From the NCBI GenBank assembly GCA_022563455.1, contig JADFNI010000013.1:1-22563 (forward strand): a DNA stretch of 22,563 nt, given 5' to 3'. Every line of letters starts with the position of its first letter. The stretch's first letter is position 1. The DNA comes from Nanobdellota archaeon. Its GTDB lineage: Archaea; Nanobdellota; Nanobdellia; Pacearchaeales; GW2011-AR1. The position numbers and the translations under genes are program-made. The notes under the pieces are model-generated. The model did not search any database. It was not told the origin of the DNA and worked only from the letters and a program-made list of their open reading frames with translations. This document shows positions 1 through 7,714 of the stretch, in pieces.

Positions 1-345
1 TATATTTCTGGAGAATTATTAGAAGAAAACCATATATCAATAGAAAAAAACCCAAGGATAATATCTGGGCGTGTAACTTTACCACTTCAAGATGGAAATT
101 TAATTTCTTATGATTTAATTGTAATAAATAGGAATACCTTTGCCCCTTTAGAAATTTGTGTTCGTAATATAGATTCTCCTAAATTTCCTACATATGTAGT
201 ATATGATATTGAGGGCTGGTTAAAAGGAGAGGGGAATAATATACATTTATATGATGGAGATCCAGATTTAAGGAAGGTTTTTAGAGGCTATGTTATTGTA
301 GAAAAATTTGAAGCAATATTTTTAAATATTTTTAAAACTTCTTGA
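1..345 (+). CDS. C-terminal part of an unknown protein (5' end outside window)
   Basis: Frame 1 is open from the first base to a TGA at 343-345, giving 114 residues without a start codon, so this is the 3' part of a longer gene. The piece is mixed polar/hydrophobic with alternating strand-like stretches (for example LISYDLIVINR and YVVYDIEGWL). I see no zinc site, membrane segment or catalytic motif and do not recognise the family. Its last 14 bases overlap the 3' end of the convergent rpoN gene. It could be a beta-rich cytosolic protein, but no function can be assigned. Codon use (AT-rich, ATA, TTA and AGA present) resembles the rest of the window. Confidence 0.6.
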   Translation, partial: YISGELLEENHISIEKNPRIISGRVTLPLQDGNLISYDLIVINRNTFAPLEICVRNIDSPKFPTYVVYDIEGWLKGEGNNIHLYDGDPDLRKVFRGYVIVEKFEAIFLNIFKTS

Positions 346-529
346 ATTTATTAATCAATTCAAGAGTGTCTGTTTGTCCGAGAAAGCCTGCTCTGCAACA
401 GTATCTTTTGAGGCCTAGTTCATCTAAAGCCTCTTTTCGGGCCTTGCCTGCGGCAACCATTTCTTTATATTTTGTGTAAAGGTGTGCTGTTGGCTTTCCG
501 CAACTAAAACATCTAATTGGAATTATCAT
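332..529 (-). CDS. rpoN: DNA-directed RNA polymerase subunit N (Rpo10/RpoN)
   Basis: This 65-residue protein is the archaeal counterpart of eukaryotic Rpb10, a small zinc-binding subunit that helps assemble the Rpo3/Rpo11 platform of RNA polymerase. It begins MIIPIRCFSCGK and contains ALDELGLKRYCCR, the diagnostic zinc-binding pattern with Cys7, Cys10, Cys44 and Cys45. Length is normal for the family. A TATA-like box (plus-strand 551-559, TATTTAAAG) is centred 26 nt before the ATG and there is no Shine-Dalgarno site, so the mRNA is probably leaderless. In most archaea rpoN follows the L18e-L13-S9 genes. Here those genes end at 11928 with no rpoN behind them, and this copy stands alone on the opposite strand. 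Confidence 0.96.
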   Translation of the reverse strand: MIIPIRCFSCGKPTAHLYTKYKEMVAAGKARKEALDELGLKRYCCRAGFLGQTDTLELINKFKKF

Positions 530-550
530 AGTTGGGTTTCGAAATTTGGC

Positions 551-559
551 TATTTAAAG
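551..559 (-). promoter_or_regulatory. TATA-like box of rpoN
   Basis: On the minus strand this reads CTTTAAATA, centred 26 nt before the rpoN ATG. That is the spacing expected if transcription starts at the start codon. Confidence 0.55.
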
Positions 560-581
560 GTTACCTTTGATATTCATATCA

Positions 582-2327
582 TTAGACTATATTTACAAGT
601 CTACTTTCAGTTTCTGCAACATTGCCTGCACCATCTACTACAAATCCTTTAAACAAATGGCTTTCCGAACTAACTTCAAAAGTATGTTCATATTGCGAAG
701 CTGAAGAGTCATACAATGCTGCAATTTCGGAATCACCTAGGGCCCTGCTAAAAATCATAACTTCATCTACTAGGCCATCCCATGCTTTTGTTGGATCTTC
801 CTGTGACCCAACTGCTAACCATTGATCATTTGCATAACCAGTAGAAGATACGTCTGCGGTCCTAGTACCTATCAATGTTCCATTCAAATAAAGAGAAATA
901 CTTGGGACCATTTGATCATAAACTCCTACCATATGTATCCATACATCAGCCTCAATAGGGTTCGTTGTTTCAACAGTAGCCGATGTGCCGCTTACATCAT
1001 CATAACCAGTATTCACTCCAAACTTCAGAATATTTCCACCTCCTGTTCTAAAATGCCAACCTGGCCAATTAGTAATGCTTTTGGTTCCAAACGGGGCCAT
1101 TTTAGCAACTTTATTCGCCTTAATCCAAGCTATAGCTGTAAAACTACTGTTGAATACTCCAGGATATTTCGTTTGAAATCCAGAGAGGTTTATTGCATCT
1201 GTTGTACCCCCATCATTTATCCCATCGAAATCAAATGCCTCTCCAAATCTTCCGTTTTGAACCTGATGAGTATCTCCCACAATCACTCCATTATTTGATT
1301 CACCACTTAAATCAATTACTGTGTTTCCACTAACATCATCCATTCTTAACCATAAAAGTAAGTCGTTGTCGAAATTAACGAAAGAATAAAAATCATTGGC
1401 ATCAGAACTTGATAAGCTTACGAAAATAGGGCCATTTATAGTAGAGTTATTTTCAGGTGTTGGTGGAATAAAATTTGCTATTGGAAAAGTCCTATCCACA
1501 TTGAAAGTTACGGATTCTGTATCATTGATATTTCCATCACCATCATCTGCAATTATAGAGAATAGATAACTTCCATCGGCTAATGAGGATAAGGTGTCGA
1601 AAAAATTGAGTCCGTCACTTGAACTCATTGTCTTATTTATAACTCCATTAAGTGTGTATATCACGTTTCCTATTCTGTCTAGAATGACATGAAAATTTAA
1701 TGGAAAATCATTATTTGCATAATTCCCTTCAATCGGAGAAACAATTACTACTTTCGGATTTGTGCTAAGTGGAGGAGTGCTTTCAATTTTAATATTGTCT
1801 AAGTTGCAATCCTCATTATTAGAACTTACAAAACAGCTTGCCCTAATCATTACGTTTGAGTTTAATAAAATAAAACTTTCAATGTCAATAATTTCGCTTC
1901 CAGCCTCATTACCGACATACTCGGCAACTTGAATAAAATTTATACCATCATCACTTAAATATACTCTCATGAATTCTCCGCTATCTGCATTGTCAATATG
2001 GTAATCGTATGTTAATGTCGGGTTAATTTTGCCTGACAAATCTATTCCGCTTGTTGTTGTCATAAAGTGCTCAGCATCTGTATTCTTCGCGGAGCACTCT
2101 CCTCTAGAGTCTGTCCATTTGCTTGTAACAGTCCACTTAGATAAATCGTCACATGTTTCAAAAAAATCTGCTATGTTGTTTTCTTCCGGCTCTTCACTAG
2201 GGTCTGCCCCATCCTTACATTCTGGCCATGGTGTGCAAGCATTTGGTGGTGGTGCTAAAACAAAACTTAATGAAATTACAATGCTGAAAAGAACAACAAA
2301 ACTAATAACTATTTTATTTGAAACCAT
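582..2327 (-). CDS. secreted LamG-domain surface protein
   Basis: A 581-residue exported protein. Residues 1-25 form a signal peptide (basic start, long hydrophobic run, small residues at the end). A Cys-containing beta-rich region at about 45-185 resembles a carbohydrate- or MAM-like jelly roll, followed by an Ig-like domain at about 190-280. A LamG/concanavalin A-like domain (about 335-545) starts LLLWLRMDD and includes the family patterns AFDFDG, FTAIAWIKA, WIHMVGVYD, ISLYLNG and DGLVDEVMIFSRAL. Strands before and after LamG look like the halves of another Ig-like domain, so LamG may be nested inside it. There is no C-terminal membrane anchor. LamG modules usually bind glycans or proteins at the cell surface; the ligand is unknown. 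It is transcribed divergently from the ABC exporter operon. Confidence 0.85.
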   Translation of the reverse strand: MVSNKIVISFVVLFSIVISLSFVLAPPPNACTPWPECKDGADPSEEPEENNIADFFETCDDLSKWTVTSKWTDSRGECSAKNTDAEHFMTTTSGIDLSGKINPTLTYDYHIDNADSGEFMRVYLSDDGINFIQVAEYVGNEAGSEIIDIESFILLNSNVMIRASCFVSSNNEDCNLDNIKIESTPPLSTNPKVVIVSPIEGNYANNDFPLNFHVILDRIGNVIYTLNGVINKTMSSSDGLNFFDTLSSLADGSYLFSIIADDGDGNINDTESVTFNVDRTFPIANFIPPTPENNSTINGPIFVSLSSSDANDFYSFVNFDNDLLLWLRMDDVSGNTVIDLSGESNNGVIVGDTHQVQNGRFGEAFDFDGINDGGTTDAINLSGFQTKYPGVFNSSFTAIAWIKANKVAKMAPFGTKSITNWPGWHFRTGGGNILKFGVNTGYDDVSGTSATVETTNPIEADVWIHMVGVYDQMVPSISLYLNGTLIGTRTADVSSTGYANDQWLAVGSQEDPTKAWDGLVDEVMIFSRALGDSEIAALYDSSASQYEHTFEVSSESHLFKGFVVDGAGNVAETESRLVNIV

Positions 2328-2427
2328 TTTCTATTTTAGGCTTTAACTAGGATTCTATTTAAGGATTATTGTTCTTGAAAGGTATAATTAAAAAAGATAG
2401 ATAATCATCTTGAGCTCCCCTGATAAA

Positions 2428-2435
2428 TTTATATA
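2428..2435 (+). promoter_or_regulatory. TATA box of the ABC exporter operon
   Basis: TTTATATA is centred about 25 nt before the ATG at 2457, with no Shine-Dalgarno site. This is a textbook leaderless archaeal arrangement. Confidence 0.65.
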
Positions 2436-2456
2436 TTGAATTTATTTTGACTTAAC

Positions 2457-3194
2457 ATGGCTAGAAAAGAGTTGATTCGCCTCTCGAGAGTATCTAAATA
2501 TTACTACATGGGGGATTCTGTTGTTAAGGCACTTGATGATATGACTTTTAAGGTTTATGAAGGGGAGTTCATTGCTTTGATGGGGCCTAGCGGATCTGGA
2601 AAATCTACTGCAATGAATTTAATTGGGAGCCTTGATATTCCGACTAAAGGAACTGTTTATCTTGATTCCCAAGATATATCTAAATTCACTGAGTCCGAGC
2701 TTGCACAGGTTAGAGGAAAGAGGATTGGATTTATATTTCAATCGTTTAATCTTATTTCTAATTTAACTGCTAAAGAAAATGTGATGCTTCCGATGATGTT
2801 TCTTGGGGTTGAAGAGGATGAGCGCGAGGAAAAGGCGGAGAAACTCCTTAAACAGGTTGAATTAATGGATAGAATGGATCATTACCCTAATCAACTTTCA
2901 GGTGGACAAATGCAAAGGGTTGCTATTGCTAGAAGTCTTGCTAATGACCCTGAAGTTATTTTGGCTGATGAGCCTACTGGAAATTTGGATACAAAATCTG
3001 GAAATAACATTATGGATTTTTTAGATAAGCTTAACCGCGAAGGAAAAACGATTATTATGATTACACATGAACCTGAACTTGCGAAAAAACATGCAGATGT
3101 TATCTATTGGCTAATAGACGGTAAACTTGATAACGTTACAAAGAATGGGAGAAGACTCCTTGGAAAAAAGAAGAAGTCTACTCGGAAAAAATAG
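2457..3194 (+). CDS. MacB/LolD-type ABC transporter ATP-binding protein
   Basis: A 245-residue cytosolic ATPase that powers the two FtsX-like permeases encoded next to it. All motifs are intact: Walker A GPSGSGKST (43-51), Q-loop Gln95, signature LSGGQ (147-151), Walker B VILADEP (167-173) and the H-loop His204. The subfamily-typical FIFQSFNLI and PTGNLD segments place it with MacB/LolD/FtsE-like mechanotransmission ATPases rather than classical importers. The last 15 residues are very basic (GKKKKSTRKK), an unusual tail after the normal end of the domain. It is the first gene of the operon and lies 3 nt before the first permease. The substrate is not evident; family members export lipoproteins or peptides or drive cell-envelope processes. 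Confidence 0.95.
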   Translation: MARKELIRLSRVSKYYYMGDSVVKALDDMTFKVYEGEFIALMGPSGSGKSTAMNLIGSLDIPTKGTVYLDSQDISKFTESELAQVRGKRIGFIFQSFNLISNLTAKENVMLPMMFLGVEEDEREEKAEKLLKQVELMDRMDHYPNQLSGGQMQRVAIARSLANDPEVILADEPTGNLDTKSGNNIMDFLDKLNREGKTIIMITHEPELAKKHADVIYWLIDGKLDNVTKNGRRLLGKKKKSTRKK

Positions 3195-3197
3195 ACT

Positions 3198-4412
3198 ATG
3201 AAAAATATTTTTGGACTTGCATTTGGAAATCTAAAACATAGAGGAATAAGATCATGGCTTACACTTATTGGAATTTTTATTGGGATTACTGCAGTTGTTT
3301 CTCTTATATCTTTGGGAGAGGGATTAAAGCTTGCTGTTAACTCCCAATTTGGAATTAGTAGCACTGAACTCATTTCTGTTCGGGCAGGAGGGGTTAGTGC
3401 ATTTGGACCTCCAGGATTAGGAGATGCCAAACCCCTAACTATTCGCGACTTGAATGAAATTGAAAAAATAAGTTCAGTGAAAAGAGTTGTTAGGAGAAAC
3501 ATTCCCCCAAGTAAACTTGAATTTAACGATCTTACAGTTTTTGGATTTTCTATAAATATCCCTGATGGGCAGGATCGAAAATTTGTGTATGATATTTTGT
3601 CCTTGACTACTGTCGAAGGGCGTCTTTTGAAAGATGGGGATAATAATAAGGTTATGCTTGGATATAATTTTTATTCTAATTCTGTTGGGCTTGAAAAAAG
3701 TATTAGGCCTGGAAACAAAATTCTTTTGCAGGGAAAGAGTTTTGATGTTGTGGGAATTACAAAAAAAACTGGGAGTTTTATTTTTGATAATATGGTTTAT
3801 GTTAACGAGGAACCTTTAAAGGATTTGATTGGCTATGGGGATGAGGTAGATCTTATTGCCGTCCAGGTTAAGAGTGTGGATTTAATGGAGCGAGCAAAAA
3901 TAGATATTGAAAAAGTTCTTAGGAGGACGCGTGATGTAAAAATTGGTGAGGAAGACTTTGAAGTTTCAACCCCTCAAGCAGCTCTTGAGACTGTGAATAG
4001 TGTTCTTGGAGGGGTTCAGACATTTATTGTGATTATTGCAGCCCTCTCAATTATTGTTGGAGCCCTTGGAATTGTGAACACTATGACTACTTCAGTTCTT
4101 GAAAGAAGACGAGAGATTGGTATTATGAAATCTGTTGGAGCTACAAATTACCATATATTCTTACAATTCTTTATTGAATCTGGGCTGCTTGGCTTAGTTG
4201 GTGGAATTGTTGGAGTTATTCTTGGAATTGGAATTGGGTTTGTTGGAACTTTGGCCATCGGAAATTTTATTGGTGCAGAAATTAAACTTAAATTAAATAT
4301 CTTATTGATAGCATCTTCTCTTGTAGGTAGCTTTGTTATTGGAGCTGTTGCTGGAATTGTTCCGGCACTGAAAGCTGCTAAGGAAAAACCAGTGGAGGCG
4401 CTTAGAGGTTAA
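3198..4412 (+). CDS. FtsX/MacB-like ABC transporter permease 1
   Basis: A 404-residue membrane protein with MacB topology. One transmembrane helix lies near the N-terminus (about 18-42), then a large extracytoplasmic MacB_PCD-like domain (about 45-265), then three helices (about 272-300, 325-352 and 370-395) forming the FtsX domain. The segment ALGIVNTMTTSVLERRREIGIMKSVGAT and the ending AGIVPALKAAKEKPVEALRG are family hallmarks. It starts with ATG 3 nt after the ATPase stop and ends directly against the next permease start. It probably forms a heterodimer with that second permease. The substrate cannot be read from the sequence. Confidence 0.93.
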   Translation: MKNIFGLAFGNLKHRGIRSWLTLIGIFIGITAVVSLISLGEGLKLAVNSQFGISSTELISVRAGGVSAFGPPGLGDAKPLTIRDLNEIEKISSVKRVVRRNIPPSKLEFNDLTVFGFSINIPDGQDRKFVYDILSLTTVEGRLLKDGDNNKVMLGYNFYSNSVGLEKSIRPGNKILLQGKSFDVVGITKKTGSFIFDNMVYVNEEPLKDLIGYGDEVDLIAVQVKSVDLMERAKIDIEKVLRRTRDVKIGEEDFEVSTPQAALETVNSVLGGVQTFIVIIAALSIIVGALGIVNTMTTSVLERRREIGIMKSVGATNYHIFLQFFIESGLLGLVGGIVGVILGIGIGFVGTLAIGNFIGAEIKLKLNILLIASSLVGSFVIGAVAGIVPALKAAKEKPVEALRG

Positions 4413-5624
4413 ATGGCATTGAATAATGAAACTATTAAGTATTCTCTTAGAAATTTGAAAATGCGAAAGGCTAGAAGTTTTCTTACAATACTCTCTATTT
4501 TTGTTGGAATTTCGGCAATATTTATTTTTGTTAGCTTTGGACTTGGACTTTATAATTATGTTGGGGAGTTTACCACGGGAGGATCTGCTGACAAAGTTAT
4601 AATACACTCAAGAGGTGGGGGTGTTCCTGGGCTCGATGATACATTTAAGTTAACCGAGAAAGATGTTAAGGCAATTGAGCGGGTAAGTGGAGTTTTTGAA
4701 GTTACGGGATCTTCTTTTGCCGTTGCTGAGATTAAAAAATCCAACGAAAAAAAGTTTGTATTCATTTCATCTTATGATCCGAAGATTCCATTGATATTTG
4801 AAATCTCTAATGTTGACATAATAAAGGGTCGAGAACTTAATTCTAAAGAGAGTGGAAAAGCTATTCTTGGATATAATTATTTAATTGATGATAAAATTTT
4901 TTCTAAAGGAATGGGACTTAACGATAACTTAGACCTCCAAGGTCAAAAGACTAGGGTTGTTGCATATTTAGAGTCCATTGGAAATCCTCAGGATGATTCA
5001 AATATTTATGTTACACAAGAATATTTTGACGAACTTTATGTTGACCGTGCTGGAAACTTTGGATGGATTATTGCTCGAGTAGATATTGAAAATATTGATA
5101 AGGTGGTTGAAGATATAGAAAGAGCACTTCGAAAAGAAAGAGGTTTGGAGATTGGAAAAGAAGACTTTCATGTTCAATCATTTGAAGAGCTTATAGCCTC
5201 ATTTTCGGGAGCATTAAATATAATCATTGGGTTTGTTATTTTAATTGCCCTTATTTCTGTTTTGGTTTCGGCTGTGAATACTGCAAATACTATGATTACT
5301 TCAGTTATTGAAAGGACTAAGGAAATTGGAATTATAAAAGCTGTTGGGGCAAAAAACTCTGAGCTTTTGAAAATATTCTTGTTTGAATCTGCGATGCTTG
5401 GGTTCATTGCGGGAATCATAGGAGTACTTGTAGGATTTATGATAACCTCTTTTGTTAATAGTGTTTTGATTAATCTTGGCTGGGGATTTTTGAGCCCATA
5501 TTATTCTTTAGAGTTATTTATTGGATGTGTATTATTTGCGACAGGAACTGGAGCCATTTCAGGAGTAATTCCTGCAATCAGGGCGTCCAAGATAAATACT
5601 GTAGAAGCTCTTAGGTATGAATAA
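4413..5624 (+). CDS. FtsX/MacB-like ABC transporter permease 2
   Basis: A 403-residue paralog of the preceding permease with the same layout: an N-terminal helix (about 18-42), an external PCD-like domain, then three C-terminal helices. Shared hallmarks are NTANTMITSVIERTKEIGIIKAVGAKN and the ending SGVIPAIRASKINTVEALRYE. Its ATG follows the upstream stop codon with no gap, indicating translational coupling and a heterodimeric transporter of the LolC/LolE kind. It ends in TAA just before a hairpin and a T-run. The convergent neighbour is a COG1361-like surface protein, a combination common in archaeal MacB loci, so the transporter may act on envelope proteins; that last point is inference. 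Confidence 0.92.
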   Translation: MALNNETIKYSLRNLKMRKARSFLTILSIFVGISAIFIFVSFGLGLYNYVGEFTTGGSADKVIIHSRGGGVPGLDDTFKLTEKDVKAIERVSGVFEVTGSSFAVAEIKKSNEKKFVFISSYDPKIPLIFEISNVDIIKGRELNSKESGKAILGYNYLIDDKIFSKGMGLNDNLDLQGQKTRVVAYLESIGNPQDDSNIYVTQEYFDELYVDRAGNFGWIIARVDIENIDKVVEDIERALRKERGLEIGKEDFHVQSFEELIASFSGALNIIIGFVILIALISVLVSAVNTANTMITSVIERTKEIGIIKAVGAKNSELLKIFLFESAMLGFIAGIIGVLVGFMITSFVNSVLINLGWGFLSPYYSLELFIGCVLFATGTGAISGVIPAIRASKINTVEALRYE

Positions 5625-5669
5625 TTGAAGAAACGCCTTCTTCAATTTATAAATTAATGTGTTTTTTTT
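5624..5669 (+). terminator. hairpin and T-run ending the ABC operon
   Basis: ATTGAAGAA (5624-5632) pairs perfectly with TTCTTCAAT (5638-5646) over a 5-nt loop. An 8-T run follows at 5662-5669. The hairpin begins at the last base of the stop codon. Archaeal polymerase stops at T-runs, so the T-run is probably the active part. It also lies at the 3' end of the convergent gene. Confidence 0.6.
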
Positions 5670-5678
5670 GTAATTATA

Positions 5679-6545
5679 TTAGATTTGTCTTTTCTTCAAC
5701 TTTGCTAATCTTTTTTTTCTTTTATTGTAGAAAAAATAAATTATGGCTAAAACTGCTGCTGCATAAAAAGCATATGTCGTCTTTGAAGTTGACTTTTTAT
5801 CTGCTATCCTATTAGTAAAGTAAGAAGAATCAAAAGTTATTTCTTTAGATAATTCTCTTCGAACGTTTGTGGCATCTGAATAGTAGAGGCTTATTAAGAT
5901 TTTTCCATCCTTAGGTATTGCTTCAAAGTCTGCAGAAGTGTATTCATTGGAATCTAAATCTCCAACTACAATCCTGTTTGAACCTTTAACTTGAATGTTT
6001 TTTTGTTTTGGGATTTCAATTGTTAAGGCCTCTATGTTAGACCCTCCGATATTTAAGACTTCAATTGTTATTTCATTAGTTTTATAGTTATATTCTTTTA
6101 TGTATGCTTCAAAATCGACTAACACGTCTTCAACTTCTAAGTTAAAACTTTTTATAAATGCCCCATCTCCCTTGCTTTGTACTCTTGCTTTAATTTCGTT
6201 TGGCCCATCTATTGCATTTTCATCTAGCCTAAATTCATAAGGAACTAAGATGTTAGAACTAAAGTCTTGGATATAATCTATTTTATTAAATACTTTAATG
6301 TTTGAAACTCCCCTGTCAAATTTTATTGGATATTTTTCTAGCAGTTCGAAAGTTATATCTTTACATTCCCTGCTCGATACATCTTTTATTTGAAAAACTA
6401 ATTTTACATATTCTCCAGGAATCGCAGGATAAGGATCTTGATTTAAGAGGGTTACATTCGGAAGACAAGACGCAGCAGAGGCTAAACCTAGATGAAAGAT
6501 TGACAATAATACTAATAATAAAACTAAATTAACACCTTTTTTCAT
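5679..6545 (-). CDS. membrane-anchored COG1361/CARDB-like surface protein
   Basis: A 288-residue exported protein: signal peptide 1-25 (basic start, LVLLLVLLSIFHLGLASA), beta-rich domains from about 30 to 245, and one transmembrane helix at about 256-274 followed by a very basic cytoplasmic tail (NKRKKRLAKLKKR). The phrase PAIPGEYVKLVFQIKDVSS followed later by IEVLNIGGSNIEALTIEIP is typical of the COG1361 S-layer-related domain with CARDB-like repeats. Only two cysteines occur in the mature part, Cys27 and one in SSREC. It converges on the MacB-like exporter operon, whose archaeal relatives often sit beside such proteins, so it may be an extracytoplasmic partner of that transporter. A TATA-like TTTAAAAAG lies upstream of the start. 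Confidence 0.8.
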   Translation of the reverse strand: MKKGVNLVLLLVLLSIFHLGLASAASCLPNVTLLNQDPYPAIPGEYVKLVFQIKDVSSRECKDITFELLEKYPIKFDRGVSNIKVFNKIDYIQDFSSNILVPYEFRLDENAIDGPNEIKARVQSKGDGAFIKSFNLEVEDVLVDFEAYIKEYNYKTNEITIEVLNIGGSNIEALTIEIPKQKNIQVKGSNRIVVGDLDSNEYTSADFEAIPKDGKILISLYYSDATNVRRELSKEITFDSSYFTNRIADKKSTSKTTYAFYAAAVLAIIYFFYNKRKKRLAKLKKRQI

Positions 6546-6638
6546 AATTGTTTTAGGATATATTACTTTTTAAATTCTACCCGAAGAGTGGTGTGACTTC
6601 ATAAAAGCTTAAAAAGAGAAGTCCATAAGAGTAACCTA

Positions 6639-6992
6639 ATGGTGAAAAAATGTATCTATTGTTCTGCAGGAGTTGAAATGGATAGTGTAGTCGATATGTG
6701 TCAAAAATGTATGTATGGTGTTTGGGGAGAGAAAATGGCGAAGGCGATTGTTGAAAATATGGAAGGAGAGAGAGATAAGGGAAATTTAGATATTAATTCT
6801 GTTGAGAATTTCGGTTCAATTTCGAAGTTTGAAGAAGATGAACGAGTGATTGAATCTAGTGGGCGGCCTCTTGCGGTTACCCTTGCTGCGGAAGAGCTTG
6901 TTAAGGATCCTATTGAAGATACTTTAGATGTTGTGGATCCTGGAGTTGTTGCTGAAGAAAGTTCTGCTGAAGAAGATAGCATTTATAATTAA
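6639..6992 (+). CDS. small zinc-ribbon protein with acidic tail
   Basis: A 117-residue protein with an N-terminal zinc-binding pattern: CIYC at residues 5-8 and CQKC at about 21-24. The motif YGVWGEKMAKAIVENME follows, then a long acidic, low-complexity tail ending EESSAEEDSIYN. The N-terminus resembles a short uncharacterised family I associate with Pacearchaeota/Woesearchaeota genomes; that resemblance is from memory. A TATA-like CTTAAAAAG lies about 28 nt before the ATG, with no ribosome-binding site. It stands just upstream of the ribosomal operon on the same strand but is separated from it by about 165 nt containing another promoter. No function can be given beyond likely protein or nucleic-acid binding. 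Confidence 0.75.
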   Translation: MVKKCIYCSAGVEMDSVVDMCQKCMYGVWGEKMAKAIVENMEGERDKGNLDINSVENFGSISKFEEDERVIESSGRPLAVTLAAEELVKDPIEDTLDVVDPGVVAEESSAEEDSIYN

Positions 6993-7127
6993 GGAACTCT
7001 AAATATTATTCTTGGTGCAATAACTATGATTTTTGCTATCCAAAATGTTTTTAAATGGACTTTTTCTTCATTTGCTAGAACAGCAATTGTTCGAGTTGGA
7101 AACAGCGCGAGAATTCTGTATTATGAC

Positions 7128-7135
7128 ATATTTAA
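7128..7135 (+). promoter_or_regulatory. TATA box of the L21e-rpoF-S13 operon
   Basis: ATATTTAA is centred about 26 nt before the L21e ATG at 7158. Its position supports the short L21e start over the 44-residue upstream extension that is also open in frame. Confidence 0.6.
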
Positions 7136-7157
7136 GGATAATGTCAGAGAAATTAAC

Positions 7158-7406
7158 ATGAGTCGAGGAAAAAAAGTTAGAGAGAAGGGAAAGATTAGAC
7201 TTAGTAGATACTTTAAGAATATTGAAGATGGGGCACGGGTTGCAATTGTTACGGATCTTGGTGTTAAGGCTTCTTTTCCAAAAAGGCTCAAAGGTTATAG
7301 TGGAAAAGTTACTGGGTCTCGAGGAAAATACAAACTAGTTGAACTAAAAGACGGAAACAAGACTAAGATGTTTATTATTCATCCGGCGCACTTGAGGAAA
7401 CTTTAA
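7158..7406 (+). CDS. rpl21e: 50S ribosomal protein L21e (eL21)
   Basis: An 82-residue large-subunit ribosomal protein found in archaea and eukaryotes. The segments LSRYFKNIEDGARVAIV and GYSGKVTGSRGKYKLVELKDGNKTKMFIIHPAHLR match the SH3-like core and the usual C-terminus. The frame is open upstream to 7026, but that extension is hydrophobic and unlike any L21e. The ATG at 7158 sits at leaderless distance from a TATA box, so I chose it. At 82 residues the protein is slightly shorter than the usual 95-100, having lost part of the basic N-terminus. It is the first gene of a seven-gene run and lies 3 nt before rpoF. Confidence 0.93.
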   Translation: MSRGKKVREKGKIRLSRYFKNIEDGARVAIVTDLGVKASFPKRLKGYSGKVTGSRGKYKLVELKDGNKTKMFIIHPAHLRKL

Positions 7407-7409
7407 ACA

Positions 7410-7712
7410 ATGGGAGTAAAAGAAGAAAAACCAATCACAATGGCAGAAGTTGTAGCTTTGGCTGGAGATTCGGAAAAGAGTTTGTCTATTAAGGCTTTTA
7501 TTAAGAATTTTACAAAGATGGATGTGAAGGTAGCACTTGAAATAAAGAGCAAACTTGCAGCACTTGATCTTGTAAAATTAAAAGAATTCTACATTGTTAA
7601 GATTGTAGACTTCATGCCTAGAACTGCGATTGAATTAAATAAAATTCTTATTGATGTTTCTTTGGATGCCGAGGAAGTTAATAAAATTTTAGATGTTCTT
7701 TCGCAGTATTGA
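7410..7712 (+). CDS. rpoF: DNA-directed RNA polymerase subunit F (Rpo4)
   Basis: A 100-residue subunit, the archaeal equivalent of Rpb4. It pairs with Rpo7 to form the stalk of RNA polymerase, which contacts nascent RNA and initiation factors. The C-terminal helical HRDC-like region, with FMPRTAIELNKILIDVSLDAEEVNKILDVL, is the diagnostic part, and the N-terminal PITMAEV strand segment also fits. The gene is tightly placed between L21e and the DUF655 gene, the standard archaeal order. Its TGA (7710-7712) lies 2 nt before the DUF655 ATG. Confidence 0.92.
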   Translation: MGVKEEKPITMAEVVALAGDSEKSLSIKAFIKNFTKMDVKVALEIKSKLAALDLVKLKEFYIVKIVDFMPRTAIELNKILIDVSLDAEEVNKILDVLSQY

Positions 7713-7714
7713 AA

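Noticed and set aside
622..1298. Plus-strand open frames inside the LamG gene
   Set aside because: They are antisense shadows with low-complexity, non-protein-like translations; the minus-strand protein has clear domains.
7026..7157. N-terminal extension of L21e
   Set aside because: The frame is open, but the extension is hydrophobic and unlike any L21e; a TATA box at 7128-7135 lies inside it at leaderless distance from the ATG at 7158.
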